This document shows, in pieces, positions 26,401 through 34,569 of a DNA stretch of 64,000 nucleotides. A program made the position numbers and the translations under genes. The stretch is from Mytilisepta virgata (Eukaryota > Mollusca > Bivalvia > Mytilida > Mytilidae). Within the stretch, counting starts at the first letter, position 1. Each line of letters begins with the position of its first letter. Below the pieces are notes generated by a model, which was not told the DNA's origin, did no database searches, and saw only the letters and a list, made by a program, of their open reading frames with translations. The DNA is taken from assembly GCA_028015205.1 (NCBI GenBank), contig CM051517.1, positions 45,705,135 through 45,769,134 of the forward strand. Direction: 5' to 3'.

Positions 26401-28495
26401 AGGAAAAAATCATCTTGAAAGAAACAGCGCTAGGCTTTAGTTATATTAGATGATGTGTCATCTGGACATGGCACGTGCGAGATATTTTAAAATAGATATC
26501 TTCCCTTATCCAGGCGTTAACAGTCCGTAATAAATGAACTATATCTTCCATGTGCCCCAAAAATAGCTAATCTAATGTCTAAAAAGTAAATAAAGCGATT
26601 CGTTTTGAAAAGTCGAAATAATTTGCGATCTTTCTGAAATCGGTATTTTTCTTCATTTTCGGCAATGGAATACGTTTTCTTCATCGATTCTTCAGAAAAC
26701 TTCAGATAAAACTGTTACATTCTTTTTATTTCAATAAAATAAAAATGTAGCTGAAAAAAATTAATAGAATATAATTGCTTTTATTCAACGCGTATGTAAC
26801 TGAGACGTTTTTAAATAACTTCAAATCGAGTCCGAAGACATATTCATTTGGTGGTTACATTAATTTTGTCACCGACACCTGGGAAATGAATTTTGTGTGT
26901 TGCAACTCCCTCTTGTCCCCCTCCCCATTTTTATTTACAACACCCCGCGACATTCATTTTCAATTTTTTCATCATCATTTTATGAAAGAAATAAACGCAA
27001 TATCACAATATTATCGCATAAATCAAGTGTCCAATTTTTGTCGACTGAGAAGGTCGAGTGAGAAGATTCGCAACTCAAAATGATTTCCATATCGCTTACC
27101 CCCCTGTGGAATCCCATCCTGAATTTCACTGGGACGCCGTTTCCATATGACTATCAATAAATTAGTTAAATATTCGCCTTTATTGTCCGCGTCGATTTTT
27201 TTGCAGCACCGATCGTTTCATAAATCTGTTTCGATTCCAGCTTAATCAGATAAGCAGATCATTAGCTGGGACGGAAATCGGAATAATTAAGTAAATTGGT
27301 GCAAAGAAAAATAACAGGTAAATTGATTCGAACGTTAAATGGTAACGCGACTTTTCATTGGAGAAGGCACACCATTAAATCCAGCCCCCGTTTACTTCAA
27401 TCTTAAATTTGTCATTTTCAAAAATTAGGGAAAAATATAAAATGAATTTTCCCAAGTCGGGCAATATGTTGACATGTTTTTCAAATAAAAGCTGTCTTAG
27501 AAAATTGTACTTGAACAGTACATTGTTTACCAAATAAGAATTTTTTTCTCGTTTCAAATTTCCCGGTGAAAATTTGCCTCATCACTTCAAACTGAATACC
27601 GGAAATTACAGGCGCATTAATATGTCCAGTTCTCGAAACTTTTAAGGGTTATTGACATGCCGTAAAGTGTATTTCGTAGGGTATTCATTCCTTTCCAGAA
27701 TAAATTCACTTGTTTGTGCTTCAGATTGTGGCATTAGTTGTGACAGATCGACGCCGAAACCCATAGGAATTATTTTGTACTACTTTCGTACTCTGTCGAA
27801 ATTGCTCCAGTTATTTACTGTAGTGCCCCCTGGAGACATTATAATCGAATTATTTCGTTCTTTCGACTTCCATGGAATTCCATTTATTGTATTCAAAAAA
27901 CAACATTGCACTACTTATACACACGCATGCATATATCGGAGGCAGTAAAAGGCCTCAGAACAGTCACACGAACGTGTTGACAAGCTTCGGTTAGTTTGCT
28001 CTTCGGTAGTGCAGAAAAAATTACGTTGATATAAAAGGAAAATATTATTTTAAATATAAAAAGTATTCGTTTGTTATCATTTTTTGAAAAATATTACTAC
28101 TATTACTTACATGACTCGTCAGACTCTAGGCTTGGAAATTTATCACATTCCATTTTCACTTTGACAGAACAAGACGATACAGAATTTTCCATTTTTTTGA
28201 AATGATCCTTGGAATAAAATCTAAGTTTTGTGTCTCTGGTTACCCCAAATATTATTTTCTTGTACCTATCAAAAGCAGTTTCCAGTACATCACAGGTTTC
28301 GCCGGTTGCAACGAATTTGAAATTATTTGAGTCCAACATGTACATGTCATTTGTTGTAGCATATTTCTGTGGCATTGGCCACGGTGCACCATTCGTTGGA
28401 TTCACTGTATTTCCTATGAATCGCGAGTTACAATAATATATATCGAAAACAAGGAAAAATAACACGGTGTTTACGTGTCTCGCCATTTTGAACAT
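11476..28495 (-). CDS. HEXB: Beta-hexosaminidase (glycoside hydrolase family 20), 12 exons, 543 aa
   Basis: Lysosomal enzyme removing terminal N-acetylhexosamine from glycoconjugates. Coding exons, all GT-AG and joined in frame: 28111-28495, 24865-24974, 18614-18724, 17617-17718, 16978-17086, 16514-16718, 16116-16202, 15763-15838, 14118-14289, 13106-13196, 12024-12128, 11476-11554. The sum is 1,632 nt including the stop. Residues 1-25 look like a signal peptide (start M1; M4 also possible). Family marks: DFPRF then [13 protein letters not shown] (about 175-190), [11 protein letters not shown] (214-224), and LGGDEV with the catalytic Asp334-Glu335. Also seen are [18 protein letters not shown] (429-437), GGETCMWGE and [12 protein letters not shown], with a C-terminal RGFAAEP and a cysteine. 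NGT at 169 and NTT at 307 are glycosylation sequons. Human HEXA and HEXB are similar in length (529 and 556 aa). Alpha or beta type is unresolved, because it lacks the GSEP loop of HEXA but has Asn432 like HEXA; the symbol marks the family. Confidence 0.95.
12185..12418 (-). other. Unrecognised open frame in hexosaminidase intron 10
   Basis: A 77-codon minus-strand frame without ATG (opens at GTG after a TGA) lies in the intron between exons 10 and 11. Its first two-thirds look protein-like (contains [20 protein letters not shown]). The end is low-complexity lysine-rich. No good acceptor precedes it and no family is recognised. It is most likely chance or a relic. Confidence 0.15.
12830..13040 (+). 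repeat. Dispersed repeat copy in hexosaminidase intron 10
   Basis: It begins near GAACTGCTTACCCTTCTGGA and continues GCACCTGAGTTCACTCCTGG, matching the minus strand of 3181-3520. A second partial plus-strand copy is at 13560-13720 in intron 9 (CACTCCCGGTTTTTTATGGG). It overlaps no exon; exon 10 begins at 13106. Confidence 0.65.
13560..13720 (+). repeat. Partial dispersed repeat copy in hexosaminidase intron 9
   Basis: The block running from 'gtcactcccggttttttatggg' through 'ctaaggtatacgtgtatc' to 'tcctgactttgtctttt' parallels the phrases at 2640-2730 and 12870-13020. It is non-coding. Confidence 0.5.
14424..15431 (+). mobile_element. ACGACCGC-ended repeat element in hexosaminidase intron 8
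   Basis: It opens near GCTTCGCTGAGCGCAGCTGG followed by ATACGACCGCAGA. It closes with the palindrome ATACGACCGCAAAAA / TTTTTGCGGTCGTAT at about 15401-15430, so short inverted ends are shared. Inside are alternating poly-C/poly-A tracts (14675-14900), a GTGAGGGAGGTAAT inverted repeat (about 15118-15183), a 'ctgttgggaccaaaactccc' block and a (GAC)n run. The same order occurs at 46930-50809, and its first half at 23095-24655. No protein is encoded. Confidence 0.65.
18725..20570. other. Hexosaminidase intron 2, left part: nothing recognised
   Basis: AT-rich intron sequence. No exon, RNA gene or clear repeat is visible, except a weak copy of a 'gttattgctgaccattc' phrase near 20380-20480 that also occurs near 52180-52260. 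Confidence 0.4.
20575..20980 (-). mobile_element. 5'-truncated LINE 3' end with a hexamer tail, in hexosaminidase intron 2
   Basis: Read on the minus strand it ends GGGCCCTTAATTGGTAATAA followed by poly-A and a (TTGAAC)n-type tail (20571-20608). The adjoining body (to about 20980) shares the phrases GGTCCTCYTCGTGA and GCAAAAGGACMYTTCT, in one strand or the other, with the LINE at 56232-58290. Only the 3' untranslated end is present. Tandem-repeat tails of this kind are known from CR1-like LINEs. Confidence 0.6.
21945..22090. repeat. 32-bp tandem repeat (about 4 copies)
   Basis: The unit TAATAACCCATACTCAGG followed by TTGGCAATTTTGGG repeats three times almost without change, with a diverged copy before it (21955-21990). 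It lies in hexosaminidase intron 2. No function is evident. Confidence 0.9.
22326..22412. repeat. 45-bp direct repeat pair
   Basis: TTCTTGGTGACACACAAATT and the following 'taaacaaaaaatcatttt' occur at 22326 and again at 22371. The surrounding 22190-22615 is less AT-rich than the rest of the intron but encodes nothing recognisable. Confidence 0.85.
23095..24655 (+). mobile_element. Left-hand copy of the ACGACCGC-ended element, 3' end missing
   Basis: It starts AAAATGCTCCGCTCGGCGCA then 'gctagatacgaccgcaga', as at 46943. It carries the same 'tttcttgctattgcgcaatactgtgcaat' block (partly duplicated at 23375-23435 and 24120-24195) and the same poly-C tracts (23579-23590, 23655-23667, 23829-23856). 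It continues into 'gtttaattttggaccc' repeats and stops before the terminal palindrome. The whole copy lies in hexosaminidase intron 2. Confidence 0.65.
24662..24844 (-). pseudogene. Reverse transcriptase-type polyprotein scrap beside hexosaminidase exon 2
   Basis: A 60-residue minus-strand frame includes [20 protein letters not shown] then FNERN and EKLLQG. This is the same conserved block as at 9482-9857 but from a different retroelement. It ends about 20 bp before the coding exon at 24865. No start, core reverse transcriptase motif or remainder is present, so it is a dead fragment. Confidence 0.6.
25850..26335 (+). mobile_element. Repeat element with 165-bp internal units, in hexosaminidase intron 1
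   Basis: CACATAAGGACCATTGCTGC occurs at about 25857 and 26022 and a diverged copy near 26187, giving 2.6 units of 165 bp. Each unit contains AAGTTTTGTTCCAATTGGCC and AAACTAAGTTCGGCTCTGGC. The right end is a (GAC/GGAC) run followed by 'gccaggcgagctaaaaag', the same style of end as the element at 48176-49775. It is non-coding. Confidence 0.6.
26340..28100. other. Hexosaminidase intron 1: no gene recognised
   Basis: Mostly unique AT-rich sequence. Open frames such as 27652-27948 and 26775-27083 match nothing I know and have no splice or promoter context. Confidence 0.4.
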
Positions 28496-28508
28496 TGGTA
28501 ATCGGATA

Positions 28509-28535
28509 TCACATGATCAAAATATACCATGTGAT
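28509..28535. promoter_or_regulatory. Paired E-boxes (M-box/CLEAR-like) just upstream of the hexosaminidase start
   Basis: The perfect 8-bp palindrome TCACATGA... reads TCATGTGA on the other strand (28509-28516), and a second CATGTGAT lies at 28528-28535. They are 14-40 bp upstream of the ATG at 28495. TCATGTGA is the MITF/TFE M-box core, and TFEB-family factors drive lysosomal genes through related CLEAR sites. The role here is inferred; the transcription start site is unknown. Confidence 0.35.
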
Positions 28536-29037
28536 GCATACAGTAGTTACCGTAAATATACCAATACGCTGCACTTTTGATATTGACTTTAGGATTTTGA
28601 TTTCTTTGTTTTAAAATTTTTGATTTTCTAAAGGGTCTAATGTTAAATTGATGAATTCAAACTTTTCACAAACTCCTCACGGTTTTCATTTTTTTCATTT
28701 TATGCATTATATTTCTTAATTTTACAGTAATTGTCATAAACAGTGAGGTTTTAGAATTGCCGTTTTCAACATTTTGTGCCCACAGATGCCGAATTTCTAA
28801 AATTGTTTTAATTTGTGCTTGCGACTTAAAACTTTTTTCATTTTTTCATTGAGTTAAGTGATTTTTTTTTTCGTTAAATGACTGCATACAATCTGAACAT
28901 GGACATTTAACGGTTTATGTTTTAGACATGAGTAAGTGCCACAACTACCGTTCGGGTGGGTGGGGGGGGGTATTTATTTTTATAAATGGTTGTTTAAATA
29001 TAATGGAATGTAATCTATTTTTGATTATGTGTAGACG

Positions 29038-29145
29038 CATCGTTGGAGACCAACGACCGGTCGCGCTTAGCCTGGCTTTGCTACAATAAAGCGTAATTGT
29101 AGCAAAGCGTTAGCGCGACCGGCCTTGCCGGGGTTTCCGGCGATG
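29038..29145. repeat. GC-rich foldback element upstream of hexosaminidase
   Basis: CATCGTTGGAGACC at the left pairs with GGTTTCCGGCGATG at the right. Inside, ACCGGTCGCGCT pairs with AGCGCGACCGG and GCTTTGCTACA with TGTAGCAAAGC. Arms of about 48 bp flank a short loop. It stands out from the AT-rich surroundings by composition. Confidence 0.75.
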
Positions 29146-30001
29146 AGATGTGTAATTTAAACTTCTTTCATGAGAATTTAAGAAAGTTCTAAAAGAACTA
29201 AAAATATTCATTTATTTACCATTTATGTGGAAGAGAGGAAGTGGCTGCATGATTAATTCTTGACAAAAATTCCCTACGTGTACGTGACAAAATTTTAAAC
29301 AAAGAAACAGCACTTTTTATTGCTGTTATTCATCACCTAAAAAGTCACATTGAGGCCTTTAATGTTGTTTCATTTGCATAAACCACATGAATAACTTAGT
29401 GCCATTATAACGGTTCTATGTTAAAATGGGTGTAGACGCCAAACATACTACATGTAGGTAACAAACTTCCAAAATTATAAGCATTTCTCTGTTAGTTATG
29501 ATGAACATTTCTTCATAAAATATGACAAAAGCGATTACTATTATATCTGTTTTATTCAATTTGGTACAAATATTTTAAACACTTATGTACCGATCGATCT
29601 TCACGTTTTAAACTAGAAACCAAAAATCTCAGTCTTCATTTCAAAGTCACATCCTAACATATGCATGTATATATTGTCAACACGATGTGAAAAAAATAAT
29701 AAATCAACATACAATTGTTTAGTTGTTTCATATCAACTTTCAATTATTTTTGCCACATCGCAGTTAATGAGGGAAAAGGTTCTGTAATTCGAAAAATCAA
29801 GTTCAGTTCATTTAAATATTTGCAGAACTATTTCAGGGCAGGACTTTTAGATTTCGATCGATCAGAAATATTTTAAAATCGTTGATAACTCAGTGCCATT
29901 TTTATTAATTCCACTGATATGTATAACCAAACTTTGTGTAGATCATTATATGTGTAACCGGTCAACATTTTGGAGGGTCATAAAGAGAGGATAGCTACAA
30001 T
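29146..30001. other. Intergenic, nothing recognised
   Basis: AT-rich sequence with no gene or repeat that I can identify. It ends with GCTACAAT (29994-30001), the left target duplication of the MULE-like element. Confidence 0.4.
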
Positions 30002-30439
30002 GAATGCAAGTCAACTCGCCCACTTCTTAAAATTAGACAAGTTGACCACAGTATTGGACAAGTCGCCCACTGTATTTGGACAACTCGCCCTCCGATAAAA
30101 ATGATATATTTAACCCATCTGAAAATAATGTTTGCCATTGAAAATTTATAAATACTATAATTGAAAAAAATTTAATTGAAAGAAATTAACCTCGAGATGC
30201 GTGTATGGTATCAGTTATATTCCACTAATCATCAAACATATAAAGATTATTAATCACTTTAATATACATAATTTAATTATTGTTGGCTTGTAAAATCAGA
30301 AATGATTACATTTTAAATTAGTTTTTGCTTGGATGCTTTGGGTTGATTACAGAATCCGCTGTCGCAGGGATCATATAATACTATCATATACAGTTCCTGG
30401 CTGTCGGAAGATAAAAAAAATAAATTTTCATCAAAGATA

Positions 30440-30692
30440 AACAACAAAGTTGAGGGATGGCATCACCGTATTAACAAGAAACCACAGAAACGACCAACAT
30501 ATCACTCTACGTCCTCATTATTCTACTATACTTCTACCAATTCAAGTAAAGATTGTGTCTGAGGGCAAACTGTGCAGATTCCATAGAAAAACAACACGCT
30601 TACACCAGAACAGAATTCGGGAGAACTACAAAAGCGACCAACTCAGGGTGAATGAATTTCTGAAGAAATGTGGCGCTATGTACGGGGGACAT
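30440..30692 (+). pseudogene. MULE transposase C-terminal relic (left duplicate)
   Basis: The plus-strand frame begins KVEGWHHRINKKPQKRPTYH, then shifts frame to LYVLIILLYFYQFK, then shifts again to QVKIVSEGKL, RKTTRLHQNRI, ENYKSDQLRVNEFLKKCG. The order G-W-H-x-R, leucine-rich stretch, R-K, then a W/E-x-Y and L-L-K-x-C-G end is what I know from the C-terminal part of MULE/FLYWCH-type transposases. Two frameshifts and the loss of everything upstream make it a relic. It sits inside the inverted ends at 30002-32606, which supports the class assignment. Confidence 0.6.
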
Positions 30693-30783
30693 TGGCTTTT
30701 TAATCATAACTACTGTTTATAGTGCTTTTAAATTAATTATACTGCATTCCATTGTTAGTTGAATAAATATTACAATAATATAT

Positions 30784-32337
30784 GGGTCATTTTCAAAAAA
30801 AGTCCATTTTCCTGTCCACCTATGTTAAAAAAAATATTCAGACATAATGGCATTATTTTTTTGTGTTTAACCAAAAGTTTGCAATTTTTTCAAATCGGCA
30901 CATCTACAATGAGAACGATTTTCTCCTTGCAATCCCAAAAAAAAATGATTTTGAAGCTCAATATTGCGCAATTTGCGAGTGTCCGGACTGAGAGAACCAT
31001 GTTTGCACATTATTTTTCAATGATTTTTTGTATGTTTTCAAATCGGCAAAATTATTTTTTTGAATAGCATATAATTGAATTTTAACAAGAAAGTAAAGTC
31101 TTGAAGATATATATATATATGCTCATAAAACATTAAATTATGCTGGCGTCCATGGAATGCATGTCTGTCCTGTTACCGGTGCAAAATTTGCAGAGCAATA
31201 ATTGTTGCCTGCAAATACGAATATCTTCTATGATGAAATCAAAAGTACACAAGTTTTCCAAATTACAACCAAAACAATAGAACGTTAGAAGAAACGGAAG
31301 CGAAGTTATAGCCAGAAAAGTAAGTCAAACTGATAGCGTACCCTTTTAAAATGTCTATCATGTTACCAACAAATTTATACATTACTACACCCATACGTTC
31401 TCAAAAGGGTCACTAACTGTTTGGAAACAAAGAACGCTAACTGAAAAAACCATACAGCGATGTAAGTGGAGCTGTTATTTCGAAATATACTCAATAAACA
31501 TATAATTTTGTCCATCCTGTTACTGTCTATCCTGTTACCTTGAATAAAGTAACAGGATAGACAGTTTAAGTATTAGAATAAACAACTATGTATCTTTAGA
31601 CCTGGTGAAATACTTGAAAATGAAATGAAACATTTGATATTCCACATATCTTTAAGAAAAAACAAACAATTATGCAAGGTGATTTGTTGTTTTGCAATAG
31701 AATCAATAAACATATAATTTTGTCTATCCTGTTACTGTCTGTCCTGTTACCCCAACTTAGTAACAGGATAGACAAATATGTATATGTAAACCTTCGATGT
31801 CCGTTCCTGTTACCGTAGAAAAAAGTGTTTTACTAAAATTATATGTAATCAAAGAACTAAGTGTTGGATTAATTCAAAAGTCCAATATAAGCCGAATATA
31901 AGGAAGTGCTTCAGTTGGTTTTGTGTTGATTGTAGCAATTTTTGCAGCATTTGAAAATGTATTTTTAGACAGTTTTTTCAGGACGCAATAGTAAGTGATA
32001 TTTTTATCCCGTTAATGCAAAGAAATTAAATATTCTGTTATTGTTTTCTGAAGCACCACTAACGTATCTTTAAGAAACAAACAACATGTTTTTCACATTT
32101 TCCCTGTTGATAGTAAAAAAATTCTCACAAATGTGGTAACAGGATAGACAAAATTGTGCACCATCAGTCGAAAATGTGTTAATAATATTTTTATTTTATG
32201 TCATTAAGATTGCATATTTGAGTATTTTGTTCAAGAAGTATCATATATTTTGCAAGTTTAATAAATATGATGATTCAAGCAAATTGTTTTTTCTCAATTT
32301 TGCTATGTTAAAAATGCACTTTTTTTGAAAATGACCC
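30784..32337. mobile_element. 1,554-bp inverted-repeat element with clustered 15-bp motifs, nested in the MULE-like element
   Basis: It starts GGGTCATTTTCAAAAAAAG and ends with its exact reverse complement; the terminal match is 26 of 27 bases. The homologous site in the right duplicate (about 38150) is empty, with 4 bp of the AT-repeat target apparently duplicated. Internally TGTCTATCCTGTTAC or a close variant occurs nine times: 31162, 31351, 31509, 31524, 31721, 31736 and 31798 forward (approximate starts), and 31549, 31760 and 32136 inverted, with the 31351 and 31798 copies the most diverged. No protein is recognisable, so it is non-autonomous. No superfamily is recognised. Confidence 0.8.
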
Positions 32338-32606
32338 ATATATTACATTCAGTTTGTTTTATTCCATAGAAAAACGATGACAGTTGTTATGATTGAGCAT
32401 TTGAAACCCTTTATCATCTTTATCAGAGAGGGCGAGTTGTCCAACTCAACCGGTGAGTGAGTTGTACATGGGGCGAGTTGACTTGGGGGCGCATTTGAAA
32501 CCCTTTATCATCTTTATCAGAGAGGGCGAGTTGTCTAACATGAGTGGGCGAGTTGACCAACTCAACCGGTGGGCGTGTTGTACAGGGGGCGAGTTGACTT
32601 GGGGGC

Positions 32607-32677
32607 GCTACAATAGCTATAGCTCCTTAGACAAAAGTTGTCACAGGAGCTACATTATTGTAGCTAAAGGAGAGGAC
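32607..32677. repeat. Short foldback fragment flanking the MULE-like element
   Basis: CTACAATAGCTATAGCTCC and GGAGCTACATTATTGTAG form inverted arms around AAAAGTTGTCACA. The right duplicate has a related version at 38325-38400, with GGCGGAGTCAAAG in the loop. The larger element at 55257-55881 has ends of the same family. Confidence 0.55.
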
Positions 32678-33845
32678 AGCGTTCAGCGTAATCGATGGCT
32701 TGGCGATAAAGATAGGTCACAGAATCCTTTTCACCACGATAGCCAAAACAATGCCAAGCAAAAAGGGTTATTAAAAGGCAATTGAACTCGTGATTAAGAC
32801 TTTGTATATTTTGCCTCACTTCAAGAAAACTTAACGTACCATCGACAACAATCGAAATAAAATGCACTGCAAGAATACACTAAAATTTAGCATTCTAATT
32901 TTCGCGTGTCTTTTGTTAACCTTTTGAAGGAATACGGAGAGAAAGAACCTTATTTATTATTTAATTTCGGGTTGATTCCATCCCTATTACTAAAATTAAA
33001 AGTAAAATTTTCATTTCCAGTTTGCTTTGCCTAATTAAATTGTAACTTATGCAGACGGAAGGAATGCTTTTTGCCTTTGGGGTCAACAAGTCAAGATCAA
33101 GAATACTAAAACTTAAATTTATTTTATCTGTCTGGTCCTGTTTGGATGGAATATTAGCAAATGAAATAAGGGAAAGAGAACTCTTAATGATCAATGTCGT
33201 GATCACTAGAAATAACATCTGTTTCTGCATGACAATTCGAGTTTATAAAGAGGAAGAACTGTTTGATATCAGAGTCGAAGTCTTGGTTACATGCATAGAT
33301 TTCCTTTGATTAATCATTCCTAGATGACACTTTTTTGCAACGAAACTTATACAGATGGAAAGAACCCTAGTAATTTTTAGGGTCAGTATTTTTAGTATTG
33401 AAAGTAATATTCAGTTTCCTTGACGGATTGGAACAAGATTTAAAAGACTGCTCAGAGCAAGTGGAAAGACCGAAATAATTTTTAGATCGGTTGATAGTTT
33501 AAAATCACATCCATTAAAAAATTCGGAAATTTATAAATTGACTATTGGAAAGGTTAATATGTAGTCTTGTGTAGACGAAAACAATTTCGACCTTCTTGTG
33601 CAGTTTTCTGAAAATGTCTGGAAACTTCTGAGTGAAATATTTTTAATTACATCCCAGCCCTTTTTTTCTTCCTTTCTTTGTTCTACAATAATTTGGTGGG
33701 AATCAAACTGGATATAAACCTTAGAATATGAAATGTATTTGAGAAAACTTTTAGACAGTTAAAACTACTTTGACACACCACATCCTCGGGCGATAATTAT
33801 CAGATGTCAAGCTTTGTTTAAATCAAATAAATCACCTTTGGTCAG

Positions 33846-34567
33846 GTGTGATTTGTCCTAATTGTCCATTGAATGGCGTCTCGCGGAAAGACAACTTTCA
33901 ATTAAATCTCACAAGTCATAGCTGGTTCATTGAAATTAAGAAAATATGTGTCAAATATAATATTGTGGAACTGTATAATTACCTAGATAACCCCATGACC
34001 AAAATGGAATGGAAAAAATTTGTTAGGTCAAAAATACATTCCTATTGGAAATCAAAAATTGAAGAAGACTTAGGTGGCTATTCCATTCTGCATCATTTGG
34101 ATCCTAGCTATTGTATTGGTCATGTTCATCCTTTAGCAAAATCTATTAATTATAACCTAAGAGATATTAGAAAAAATCCTATTCGTCTCAAAGTTGTGAC
34201 AGGAAATTACATCTTACAATCACATAAAGCCTTATTTTCAAAGAAACCAGTCAGTGCAATACGCAAGTTATGTAACAAATCCGAAGAGACGATAACACAC
34301 TTCATTAGGAGCACACTTATTACTAAAATTTTCACTGAGGGAAGTTTATTCTTAGCTAAAAGTAATTTGAACAAACCAGTTGACATTCTACAGCTAATAA
34401 TCAATCCATTTTACTACATAACCCTAGAGGAAAATCAAAGTGTTGTGGATAGGGTTAATAACCTCTTTGTGTAGACAGTTAATATTTAAACTGCACAATA
34501 AACGCTATGCTTTATTGGCTGATCTAGATAGAGTGAACTGTAGAAGGCTAAATGTAACCTGCAAATA
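33846..34567 (+). pseudogene. LINE polyprotein C-terminal relic (left duplicate)
   Basis: A 208-codon plus-strand frame ends early. It carries the conserved C-terminal part of a LINE polyprotein after the reverse transcriptase: SHSWFIEIKKICVKYNIVEL, a W-K-x-x-V-R-S-K-I block, IRLKVVTGNYILQ, and KLCNKSEETITHF (a Cys/His region). Relative to the right duplicate it has a 27-nt in-frame deletion after THFI and an 8-nt deletion near 34466 that shifts frame to a stop. Before residue 20 it keeps the frame (CPNC) that the right copy lost. An unrecognised 76-codon frame at 34766-34996 may be a further piece. Confidence 0.65.
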
Positions 34568-34569
34568 AT

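Larger units (their letters stand above)
30002..32606 (+). mobile_element. MULE-like DNA transposon, internally deleted
   Basis: The left end, read from 30002, contains CAAGTCAACTCGCCC and further CAACTCGCCC-type repeats to about 30100. The reverse complement of the right end (to 32606) has the same CAAGTCAACTCGCCC and a similar series. Both ends are flanked by GCTACAAT (29994-30001 and 32607-32614), an 8-bp duplication as expected for Mutator-like elements. A transposase tail relic lies inside (30440-30692). A 1,554-bp element is nested at 30784-32337; without it this element is only about 1.05 kb, so most of the transposase is gone. The right end includes a local 92-bp duplication (a TTTGAAACCCTTTATCATCT phrase at 32400 and 32492). 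Confidence 0.6.

Noticed and set aside
28230..28436. A 68-codon plus-strand frame
   Set aside because: It is the antisense shadow of hexosaminidase exon 1.
30450..30722. A 90-codon plus-strand frame taken as an independent gene
   Set aside because: It is one frame of a frameshifted MULE transposase relic; the duplicate copy confirms the shifts.
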